Origin: an uncultured Pelagibacteraceae bacterium
GTDB taxonomy: Bacteria > Pseudomonadota > Alphaproteobacteria > Pelagibacterales > Pelagibacteraceae
Assembly (NCBI GenBank): GCA_902567765.1
Contig: CACFNI010000002.1
Span: forward strand, 1 to 64,000
Length of the DNA: 64,000 nucleotides
Direction of reading: 5' to 3'
The notes under the pieces are model-generated. The model worked only from the letters and a program-made list of their open reading frames with translations. It was not told the origin of the DNA and ran no database searches. Positions 17,753 through 24,982 of the stretch are shown in pieces. Position 1 is the stretch's first letter; each line of letters starts with the position of its first letter. Made by a program: the position numbers and the translations under genes.

Positions 17753-18182
17753 AAGGGTTGTAGGCCCATTGAAGTATAGCCTGACGCTGTCTTCTTCTAC
17801 AATCTAAGTCTCCTTCATCGCAATTTTTTTTTATAGCTTTAACGTGTCTTGTAAAATTTTTCCATCTTTTGATCTGAACTTCGTCAATTTTCGCGATACG
17901 TCTTCCGTTTGTATATCTACAGTACCATTGAAACCAACCAAGAGGATCTTCTTTAAAAATCCAACCTTTATCTTGCCATTCTTTTCGTGATAGGCCAGCT
18001 TTAATTTTAAATCTATTTAACTTAACATCAAATTTTTTACTTATTTTTGCTTTTTTAAACCAAGTTTTTGGATATTCATCAATATTAATACCAAAATATG
18101 AACCACCAAAAACCCCGAGTTCTAACATTTCCTTTGGTGTTAATTCAGGTTTAAAAATACTGTAAAAATTATCTTCACTCAT
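17745..18182 (-). CDS. Conserved protein of unknown function, Trp/Arg-rich
   Basis: 145 residues; I recognise no characterised family. Notable blocks are LELGVFGGSYFG near the N-terminus, GWFQWYCRYTNGRR in the middle, and a C-terminal CRRRQRQAILQWAYNPF. The three-cysteine/arginine C-terminus and many aromatic residues suggest a small globular protein, possibly nucleic-acid or cofactor binding, but this is a guess. It is the last gene of a minus-strand run (oxygenase, tiny membrane protein, gmaS, dpaL, this gene), three bases after dpaL. Confidence 0.75.
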   Translation of the reverse strand: MSEDNFYSIFKPELTPKEMLELGVFGGSYFGINIDEYPKTWFKKAKISKKFDVKLNRFKIKAGLSRKEWQDKGWIFKEDPLGWFQWYCRYTNGRRIAKIDEVQIKRWKNFTRHVKAIKKNCDEGDLDCRRRQRQAILQWAYNPFI

Positions 18183-18185
18183 TTT

Positions 18186-19322
18186 TTATATTTGTTCCAT
18201 TCCTTGTGAAAGAAGTTGGTTATATAAATTTTCATCAGCATTACCTTCGCAACCCATAAGTAGTACATTTGAATTTTTATCTAATTCTAATTCTTCTTTT
18301 ATATCTTTATTATTACAGCTAGCTATCAAACTTATTATTCCAGGCGCTGAACATTCACCTCCTATTATTTTTTCATCACTAAAATTAAAATTTGCAAGCA
18401 TTGCAACAGTTTTAGCGATGTTATCATCAGATATGCTAAGGCACATATTTACTGAATTTTTAATTATTTTCCAAGGAATTAAAGATACCTCACCACAAGA
18501 CATACCTCCCATAATACTTTCTTTTTTTATTTCTATTTTTTTCAAAGCTCCATTTTCCACACTTCTTAAAACACAATCTGCAGTTTCTGGTTCAACAATA
18601 ATGATTTTTGGTATTTTTTTAAAATATTTTGCTATTCCTGCAATTGTGCCTGCTGCCATACCGCCTACACCAGCCTGTAAAAAAACATGGGTAATATACT
18701 GATCTGTTTGAGATGTGATCTCTTTTACCATCACAGAATATCCAGCCATAGTCAATTTTGGTACTAGTTCATAATTCTCCCATGCTACATCTTGAACAAT
18801 ATGCCAACTATTCTTTTTTGACTGCTCTAAACATTCTTTTAATGATGCCTCATAATTTCCTTTTACTCTTATAACATCCGCTCCAAGTTTTTTCATTTCA
18901 TTTGCCCTATACTCACTTACAAATTCACTTATAAAAATTTTGCACTTTAAATTTAATCTTTGTGATCCCCAAGCTACAGATCTTCCATGGTTTCCAGCTG
19001 TGGCTGTAGATATAGTAATATTTTTTTTTCCTTTAGAAATATATTCAACTGCATATGCTCCACCTAAAGCTTTAAAAGATTTTAATCCAAATCTTTTTGA
19101 CTCGTCTTTATAAAAAATATTTTTTATATTTATATTTTTTGATAATTTATCAAGGGTTATCAATGGTGTAGGTTTGTAAGAAGGCCATGATGAAATTGTA
19201 TTATAAGCATCATCAATGAATTTATCAGGTAATACTTTAAGTATTTCCTGTCTATTAAAATCTAAATTTTTATTAGTTAAAAAGTTGGAAATTTTCCAAT
19301 TTAATAAATCAGGATTTCCCAT
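18186..19322 (-). CDS. dpaL: Diaminopropionate ammonia-lyase
   Basis: PLP enzyme of fold type II, 378 residues from ATG 19322, which overlaps the gmaS tail. Key features: KDESKRFGLKSFKALGGAYAV with the PLP-binding Lys, and ATAGNHGRSVAWGSQ, both specific to the DpaL branch of the threonine-dehydratase family; a Gly-rich AGVGGMAAG phosphate loop follows. The enzyme turns 2,3-diaminopropionate into pyruvate and two ammonia. Placement after gmaS suggests amine nitrogen release. A related beta-amino or hydroxy-amino acid substrate cannot be excluded. Confidence 0.85.
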   Translation of the reverse strand: MGNPDLLNWKISNFLTNKNLDFNRQEILKVLPDKFIDDAYNTISSWPSYKPTPLITLDKLSKNINIKNIFYKDESKRFGLKSFKALGGAYAVEYISKGKKNITISTATAGNHGRSVAWGSQRLNLKCKIFISEFVSEYRANEMKKLGADVIRVKGNYEASLKECLEQSKKNSWHIVQDVAWENYELVPKLTMAGYSVMVKEITSQTDQYITHVFLQAGVGGMAAGTIAGIAKYFKKIPKIIIVEPETADCVLRSVENGALKKIEIKKESIMGGMSCGEVSLIPWKIIKNSVNMCLSISDDNIAKTVAMLANFNFSDEKIIGGECSAPGIISLIASCNNKDIKEELELDKNSNVLLMGCEGNADENLYNQLLSQGMEQI

Positions 19323-19324
19323 TT

Positions 19325-20650
19325 TTAACAATCAAGTGTATTTAGTTTTTCCCAATCAGTAATAGGATCTCTTTTGTTAAATGATTCTTGTCTACTAAAT
19401 TCATCAATTTCTAATTTTTTTAATTTTACATAACTATTTATTACATCCTCACCAAAGGCTTCTTTCAATTCCTTACTATCTTCCAGCTCTTTGATTGAAT
19501 CTTCAATTTCATCGGGTAATTTCTTAAGATGAGAATAATTTTTATAATCTGTATACATATTACAGGTTAAAGGTTCCCCTGGATCAGTTCTATTGTTGAG
19601 CCCATCTATACCTGCAGCAATTATACCTGCTTGTAAAAGATAGGGATTTGAAGACCCATCCATTAATCTTAATTCAAATCTTCCAGGGTCCGGTATTCTG
19701 ATCATATGAGTTCTATTATTTCCAGAATAAGAAATACTACTAGGCGACCATGATGCGCCCGATTTAGTTGGAGGCGCATTAATTCTTCTATAGCTGTTTA
19801 TAGTCGGATTAAAAAATGCTGAAAGTGGTTGAGCATGTTTCATAATTCCACCTAAAAAATTGTATGCAGTTTTACTTAATCCTAGTCTATCGCCATTATC
19901 CAAAAACTTATTTTGTTTATCTTTCCATAACGAAATATGAGCATGACAACCATTGCCAGTTAAATTTTCAAAAGGTTTTGGCATAAATGTTGCTCTTAAA
20001 CCATGCTTTTCAGCTAAAGATTTAACCATAAATTTAAAAAATGCATGTCTATCTGCTGTTATTAAGCAATCAGAATAATCCCAATTCATTTCAAACTGAC
20101 CATTAGCATCTTCATGATCATTTTGGTAAGGGCTCCATCCTAATTCAATCATGCTGTCACATATTTCTTTTATTAAATCATATCTTCTCATAAGAGCAGA
20201 TTGATCATAACAAGGTTTTGGCTGAGTATCTCTGTCATCAGCAATTTTAGAGCCGTCTTGAGATATTAAAAAATATTCACATTCGACTCCTGATTTCATA
20301 ATTAAATCTTTTTTTGAGAGTTTTTCTATTTGATTTTTAAGCATTACTCTTGGTGAAGCTTTAACTTGTTTACCACCCATCCATAAATCTGAAGCCAACC
20401 AACCAACTTCTTTATTCCATGGAAGCTGGATTAAACTATTTGGATCTGGAATAGCAAACATATCTGTATCAGCTGGACTCATGTCTAGCCAGGTGGCAAA
20501 ACCTGCAAAACCTGCACCATTTTTTTGCATTTCACTTATAGCCTGTGCTGGAACAAGTTTTGATCGAAGAACTCCAAACAAGTCTACAAAACTTATTAAG
20601 AAATATTTTATCTTTTTTGATTTAGCTATAGAGCTTAAATTTTTAGACAT
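19325..20650 (-). CDS. gmaS: Gamma-glutamylmethylamide synthetase (GlnT-type glutamine synthetase homologue)
   Basis: 441 residues of the type III/GlnT branch. The start ISFVDLFGVLRSKLVPAQAI, FAGFATWLDMSPAD, the metal/active-site block YQNDHEDANGQFEMNW (about residue 170), TGNGCHAHISLW, and SYSGNNRTHMIRIPDPGRFELR are all present. The EDANGQF and SGNNRTH blocks are those conserved among gmaS-type sequences used to recognise methylamine users. Predicted reaction: ATP + glutamate + monomethylamine to gamma-glutamylmethylamide, feeding MgsABC. It follows the 50-residue membrane protein by 19 bases and precedes dpaL. Use of ammonia in place of methylamine cannot be ruled out from sequence. Confidence 0.8.
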   Translation of the reverse strand: MSKNLSSIAKSKKIKYFLISFVDLFGVLRSKLVPAQAISEMQKNGAGFAGFATWLDMSPADTDMFAIPDPNSLIQLPWNKEVGWLASDLWMGGKQVKASPRVMLKNQIEKLSKKDLIMKSGVECEYFLISQDGSKIADDRDTQPKPCYDQSALMRRYDLIKEICDSMIELGWSPYQNDHEDANGQFEMNWDYSDCLITADRHAFFKFMVKSLAEKHGLRATFMPKPFENLTGNGCHAHISLWKDKQNKFLDNGDRLGLSKTAYNFLGGIMKHAQPLSAFFNPTINSYRRINAPPTKSGASWSPSSISYSGNNRTHMIRIPDPGRFELRLMDGSSNPYLLQAGIIAAGIDGLNNRTDPGEPLTCNMYTDYKNYSHLKKLPDEIEDSIKELEDSKELKEAFGEDVINSYVKLKKLEIDEFSRQESFNKRDPITDWEKLNTLDC

Positions 20651-20669
20651 AAATTAATCTAGCATATTT

Positions 20670-20822
20670 TTATTTAAAAAAAGAAGTAATAGTTTCCCAA
20701 TAAAATAATATATTTACAACAACAATAATAATTACTGCTATAATTGCACCATATTTTGCTTTAGGCCATGCTAACCTTGCCATTTTACTTGGAGTTTTAT
20801 TTTCTAAGTCTTTATCTTCCAT
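20670..20822 (-). CDS. Single-span 50-residue membrane protein coupled to an oxygenase
   Basis: Complement frame of 51 codons from ATG 20822 to TAA 20670. The ATG lies inside the upstream oxygenase gene (11-base overlap) and the stop is 19 bases before gmaS, so it fills what would otherwise be a 160-base gap. The product has a charged N-terminus (MEDKDLENKTPSKMARLAW), a Trp19-Pro-Lys21 step, one strongly hydrophobic helix at about residues 24-42 rich in Ile and Val, and a short tail ending in Lys. It parallels the 41-residue protein at 7975-8100, which also follows a 2OG-Fe(II) oxygenase-like gene. Function unknown. Confidence 0.75.
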   Translation of the reverse strand: MEDKDLENKTPSKMARLAWPKAKYGAIIAVIIIVVVNILFYWETITSFFK

Positions 20823-21456
20823 AAACATTATAAATTTCGTCATCAATTATTGCATTGAAAGAAATCGATCTTCTTTCTTCTTTCGTATCTTTAAAAGGAA
20901 AAACTGTATGCATTAAATAATTTGGAAAAAAATAAAAATCTCCAACAGATGGAGTTAAATCTAATGTCGAATGGCATAAAAACATTCTTGATCCATGTAT
21001 TAACTGTAAATTACCACCTCTATATGCAAGATTTTTTTCTTTTTGAGAGTGTGATCCCATACTTTTTGGAACTTTTAAAAAACCTGCTCCAGAAATATGT
21101 CCACCATGCCAATGGGTAGGATTGTATTCATTTTCAAATTGCCTAACTATCCAAGAATTTTTTATTTCAAATTTTTTTACTTCTTTATTTGTTTCTAATT
21201 TAATCCATTGATTTATACATAATCCTAAAAAATTATACCATCCTGATTCTTTTATAAAATTATGCTCCAAAACTAACTCTTGAGTTACATCCCCAACGAG
21301 GTTCTTTCCCACATCTAATTCTTTACTTTTTTGTTTATCTTGAACGACTTTATCAACATAATTGTTAAGTTTTATAATTATTTCTTCTGGTATCCTCACA
21401 TGAAAAATTGAAGGTCCAAATTTTTTTATAAGCCTATATTGAATTTTATTTTCCAT
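20812..21456 (-). CDS. 2OG-Fe(II) oxygenase-like protein (2OG-FeII_Oxy_5 type)
   Basis: 214 residues. The predicted metal site is NPTHWHGGHISGAGFLKVP (HxH pair about residue 117) with DFYFFPNYLMHTVFPF and the following ERRSISFNA giving the distal His and the 2-oxoglutarate-binding Arg. The layout matches the protein at 7277-7975, though overall identity looks low. It is the first gene of the gmaS-dpaL unit. A minus-strand TATAAT ends seven bases before its ATG (21456), predicting a leaderless transcript. Substrate unknown; demethylation of an N-methyl compound is possible in this context but unproven. Confidence 0.7.
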   Translation of the reverse strand: MENKIQYRLIKKFGPSIFHVRIPEEIIIKLNNYVDKVVQDKQKSKELDVGKNLVGDVTQELVLEHNFIKESGWYNFLGLCINQWIKLETNKEVKKFEIKNSWIVRQFENEYNPTHWHGGHISGAGFLKVPKSMGSHSQKEKNLAYRGGNLQLIHGSRMFLCHSTLDLTPSVGDFYFFPNYLMHTVFPFKDTKEERRSISFNAIIDDEIYNVYGR

Positions 21457-21462
21457 TTTTAA

Positions 21463-21468
21463 ATTATA
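21463..21468 (-). promoter_or_regulatory. Perfect -10 hexamer six bases before the oxygenase-gmaS unit
   Basis: On the minus strand TATAAT runs from 21468 to 21463; six bases separate it from the ATG ending at 21456. This puts the expected transcription start at the start codon. No Shine-Dalgarno sequence is present. It would drive the oxygenase, the 50-residue protein, gmaS and dpaL. Confidence 0.5.
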
Positions 21469-21511
21469 GTGGGAATTAGAAAAGTTTTAAATAACTTTTA
21501 TATGTAAGTGA

Positions 21512-21545
21512 TTTAAGGGGCGTAATAATAAAAGCGCCCCTTAAA
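21512..21545 (-). terminator. GC-rich stem-loop after the amt operon
   Basis: An 11-base perfect inverted repeat (arms 21512-21522 and 21535-21545, core AAGGGGCG/CGCCCCTT) with a 12-base A-rich loop lies just past the 3' end of the minus-strand gene ending at 21557. G+C content far exceeds its surroundings. The T-run expected after the stem on the minus strand is weak, so it may be a terminator or an mRNA 3'-end stabiliser. Confidence 0.5.
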
Positions 21546-21556
21546 AAAGAACTTAT

Positions 21557-21778
21557 TTACCAATCGGTAATATTACTTTTGTGGTCGTTTGCACTATGTC
21601 TTTTTCTAGCTAACTTCTCTAGCTCTTCGGACTCTTGCATATTAGCTAAAACATGCCAGCCAATCCAAATAACTATTCCAATTATTACTAGAAGAGTTTC
21701 TGTGCCAACTCCGGGATAAACTGCACCTGCAACTTCTTTAGCACTTAGATGATCTATCCAGTTAGTTACTGTTGCCAT
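21557..21778 (-). CDS. Small single-span membrane protein paired with the ammonium transporter
   Basis: 73 residues: a soluble N-terminal ~28 residues (WIDHLSAKEVAGAVYPGVG), one membrane helix at about 29-45 (LLVIIGIVIWIGWHVLA) and a charged, His/Lys-rich tail. No family recognised. It begins 12 bases after amtB and has a clear ribosome-binding site (AAGGAGAT) before its ATG, so it is co-expressed with the transporter. Absence of a PII (GlnK) gene here makes an accessory or regulatory role for the transporter conceivable, as inference only. Confidence 0.75.
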   Translation of the reverse strand: MATVTNWIDHLSAKEVAGAVYPGVGTETLLVIIGIVIWIGWHVLANMQESEELEKLARKRHSANDHKSNITDW

Positions 21779-21790
21779 AATTTATCTCCT

Positions 21791-23191
21791 TTATCTGGTT
21801 GATGAGGAAACTGCTTTTTCATCATTTTTTGCAGCCTCCAACATGTTATAGTCTAGACCTGCTATTTCTACTTCTCTAGGAATTCTTAATTTACCCATTC
21901 CATGAAGAATTTTAGCGATAATCCAACCTGGTAAGAAACCAAGTAGTCCAAACATTATTAGTGCACCAATGAACATTCCTAGTGGATTGATAGCTGCATA
22001 ATTTGATCCATCCCACATAGCTCCAACACTGTAGCCAGACGATGGATAACCATTTAGAACAAATCCACAGATTACTAAACCTACAAATCCAGCATAACCA
22101 TGTACCGCTACAGCACCAACCGCATCATCAATTTTGAACTTACGTTCAACCCAATAATGAAGTTTGTATGCAATAACAACACCGATCATACCAATGATCA
22201 TAGATTGTATCGGATGATATAAGTCGTTACCTGCAGACGCACATATAATTCCCGCTAGACCACTTGAGTATGTCCAGAAAGGGTCACCCTTGGCGACGAT
22301 ATATCCAGCTAATAAACCACCTGATAAAGACATCAAGAAGTTCATAGTAATACCACTAAGTGTAGTAGGGGTTACATATATGTTTGTTGCGGTCCAGTAA
22401 GTTACACCTTCCATGCCGTACTCAGGTCCGAGATTGAATATTGGTATATTGCATGCAGCATAAAATCCCCAGAACCCAGTATAAATTAAAAACAATCCAA
22501 CTGTAACTAGCCAAGGATTTCTTGGTCCAATATTTCTTGGTTCACCACTTGATGAAAATTTACCAATTCTTGGTCCTAAAACTGCTAAGATACCTAGGGC
22601 AAATCCACCCGCAATCGCGTGAATTACTCCCGATGCATAAGCATCGTGATATCCTAATAATTTTAACATCCATCCATCAAAGTGCCATCCCCATGCAGCA
22701 TCAATTGTCCAGAATACTGATCCAATTGCTATTGCTAAAATTCCAAAAGCAAAGGTAGTAATTCTCTCAATCACTGCACCAGAAACGATTGATGCGGCGG
22801 TCCAAGAAAATAGTAGGAACGCAGCCCAGAATACCCCAGAGATATGATCTCCTAAATTAATAGCCATTAATTGACTATTAGGTTGGTACCATTTTGCACT
22901 AAAGGTTGACTCGTCTGTTATTAGTGCAGCACTTTCATTCATAATTGAAGGTGCAAGACCTGGCCCTGTTGGAAACGCCCAGTAAATCCACCATCCAAAG
23001 AAAAACCAAGTTACTGTTACCAATGGTATAAGCATTGTGTTTTTCATAAGGGTGTGTTGGTGATGTTTATAACGTGATGCGCCTACTTCATACATACAGA
23101 ATCCTACGTGTATTAAAAACATAAGTACTACAGTTATCCAGTAGTAAAATTCTGTGAATATGGTTGTTAGAGCGCCTAATTGATCAGTCAT
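21791..23191 (-). CDS. amtB: Ammonium transporter
   Basis: 466 residues with about eleven membrane spans. The pore histidines are kept: DAYASGVIHAIAG gives the Asp and first His eight residues apart, and VGAVAVHGYAG gives the second His. Aromatic-rich WTIDAAWGWHFDGW precedes the first. The sequence is a divergent Amt, but the functional residues argue for ammonium transport. Its start is preceded by a strong GGGAGGA ribosome-binding site (23197-23203). It heads an operon with the 73-residue protein and lies beside genes that make and use glutamine-type amides, supporting a nitrogen-scavenging locus. Confidence 0.92.
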   Translation of the reverse strand: MTDQLGALTTIFTEFYYWITVVLMFLIHVGFCMYEVGASRYKHHQHTLMKNTMLIPLVTVTWFFFGWWIYWAFPTGPGLAPSIMNESAALITDESTFSAKWYQPNSQLMAINLGDHISGVFWAAFLLFSWTAASIVSGAVIERITTFAFGILAIAIGSVFWTIDAAWGWHFDGWMLKLLGYHDAYASGVIHAIAGGFALGILAVLGPRIGKFSSSGEPRNIGPRNPWLVTVGLFLIYTGFWGFYAACNIPIFNLGPEYGMEGVTYWTATNIYVTPTTLSGITMNFLMSLSGGLLAGYIVAKGDPFWTYSSGLAGIICASAGNDLYHPIQSMIIGMIGVVIAYKLHYWVERKFKIDDAVGAVAVHGYAGFVGLVICGFVLNGYPSSGYSVGAMWDGSNYAAINPLGMFIGALIMFGLLGFLPGWIIAKILHGMGKLRIPREVEIAGLDYNMLEAAKNDEKAVSSSTR

Positions 23192-23345
23192 AATCTTCCT
23201 CCCATATTTAATTAAGAAACTTTATGAAAATTTACCGGCTGTGACAAACTAAACCGATCTTAAAAACCCAATATAGACAACAATATATATAAATAATATC
23301 AACTCATGATTGTGTAATTTAGAAGTTTAAAGTTATTACGAATCT

Positions 23346-24533
23346 TTAAATATAATTATTTGCAAACTGACTCAAAAATTTTATTAATTTAAAAATATTT
23401 GTTGTGGTCAATTCGTTATTAAATAATGGAAAAAAATTACAACAATGTGGAATTTGCCAAAAAGAAAAATAAATAATTGACAAAGGAACCAATAAATACC
23501 AAGAAAATATTATTTTTTGATTTTGATAACTATTAATTTTAATTAAGGATATAAAAAATATAGAAACCAAATTTATATATATAAATCTTCCCCAATCAAC
23601 TGCCATATATGAAATCAAAAAGGTTCCAAATAATGGCAAAAAAAACATTATAAGATTTATTTTTTTTTCAGCAATTTTTTTAAAAATTTCTCTTAATGGG
23701 TAATAAGCAAGTAAAGATAGCAAGATAATAAAAGAATACTTTGAAACATAGTTAAATTTTTCAATATATTCTTTTACAGTATTTATCCCGTGATTTCTGT
23801 CTTCCATTAACCATTCAATTGCACCACCTGACATTTTATAGTTTTGATTTTCAAGTGATAAAAAAATTTTTTCGACAATTTCTCTATCACCTGGATTTAA
23901 AATTGAAAATACAAAACAAATTAAAGATGGTAGCGAGCATAAAGTTAAATAAATTAATCTTTTCTTTTCGATTTCTACTTTTAGTAAATAGGCAACTAGT
24001 ATATATGGTAAAAAAAATATAAATATTTCGTGAGATAAAATTAAAAAAGAATAAAAAACTAAAGTAGTAAAAAAAATTTTATCAATTGTTTTTTCCTCAA
24101 ATTTATTAAATGACCATACCAAAAATGCAAAAATAGAGAAAAAAATAATTTCTTTCCTAAAACCACCATAAAAATCGAATATTTGAAAATAAAATAAAAA
24201 CGGAGAAAAAATTAAAATCCAATGATTTTTTAAATTATTCTGTTGATTTATTGCTAAAAAAGAAAATAGGAAAAATAAAAAATAAAATAACATATGTGTA
24301 TAAGACGTTATTAATCCAGGATTCAAATTCGTAAGGTAAGATAAATTTATAATTACCTCACCTAATAAACCTCGTCTTACAAATCCACCCTGATAGTTTA
24401 TTAGCCAGTCACCGATAGTAAAAGCTTCTTTGTGTTTATATAACTCATAAGAGGTAATCGATGTTAATAGAAAAGAAACTAATAAAAATATAAAGATAAA
24501 ATAAATTTGAAATGGTCTATTGCTTAAAAACAT
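23346..24533 (-). CDS. Multi-pass membrane protein, GGFVRRGLLGE type
   Basis: 395 residues with about ten membrane spans. The first periplasmic loop has DWLINYQGGFVRRGLLGEVI, a motif shared by a group of uncharacterised polytopic proteins that resemble glycosyltransferase/polysaccharide-type membrane enzymes; a late VDWGRFIYIN motif is also present. Unusually rich in Phe, Ile and Lys, with lower G+C than the flanking amt and mgs genes, so it may be a later insertion between them. Function unknown. Confidence 0.7.
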   Translation of the reverse strand: MFLSNRPFQIYFIFIFLLVSFLLTSITSYELYKHKEAFTIGDWLINYQGGFVRRGLLGEVIINLSYLTNLNPGLITSYTHMLFYFLFFLFSFLAINQQNNLKNHWILIFSPFLFYFQIFDFYGGFRKEIIFFSIFAFLVWSFNKFEEKTIDKIFFTTLVFYSFLILSHEIFIFFLPYILVAYLLKVEIEKKRLIYLTLCSLPSLICFVFSILNPGDREIVEKIFLSLENQNYKMSGGAIEWLMEDRNHGINTVKEYIEKFNYVSKYSFIILLSLLAYYPLREIFKKIAEKKINLIMFFLPLFGTFLISYMAVDWGRFIYINLVSIFFISLIKINSYQNQKIIFSWYLLVPLSIIYFSFWQIPHCCNFFPLFNNELTTTNIFKLIKFLSQFANNYI

Positions 24534-24574
24534 AAATTTTATAAATCAGACTGATTTACAAAACTAATATATTT

Positions 24575-24976
24575 CTAGAATTTTAGATAGGCTTTCTTTA
24601 AATCTACTAATGGATGATTTGGAGACATTTGAAATTTAACTAGCAATTCTCTTGCTATCATATCTCTATCTTGTTGATTATCTGGTAATTTTATTTTTTT
24701 TGGAATAGTAACCCAACCATTTGCATTTCTATCGAAAACTGCAGGTCTATCCTCTTCATATCCCATATGAACATCTTCTAACCAATTAAGATCATCCCAT
24801 CCCATATGCTCTATATACTTTTTTAGGAAAGGAGTTAGTCTTTTATAATCAGGCAACAAATTGACGTCATATCTATAACCGATAGTCTGACCAATCATTT
24901 TTTCACGTGCAGTCTCTTTTTTCTTACCTAGTTGGCCTTTAGTTTCTTTTTTTTTGTTTTTCTTTTTTTTTGCCAT
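24575..24976 (-). CDS. Lys-rich conserved hypothetical protein next to mgsC
   Basis: 133 residues. The first ~25 are almost all Lys, Glu and Gln (MAKKKKNKKKETKGQLGKKK), then a compact domain with YDVNLLPDYKRLTPFLKKYI, GWDDLNWLEDVHMGYEEDRP and a C-terminal MSPNHPLVDLKKAYL. No family recognised and no membrane helix. It starts 6 bases after mgsC and is probably the last gene of the ligase-mgsABC operon. A role with that complex (assembly or regulation) is guessed from position only. Confidence 0.75.
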   Translation of the reverse strand: MAKKKKNKKKETKGQLGKKKETAREKMIGQTIGYRYDVNLLPDYKRLTPFLKKYIEHMGWDDLNWLEDVHMGYEEDRPAVFDRNANGWVTIPKKIKLPDNQQDRDMIARELLVKFQMSPNHPLVDLKKAYLKF

Positions 24977-24982
24977 ATTTAT

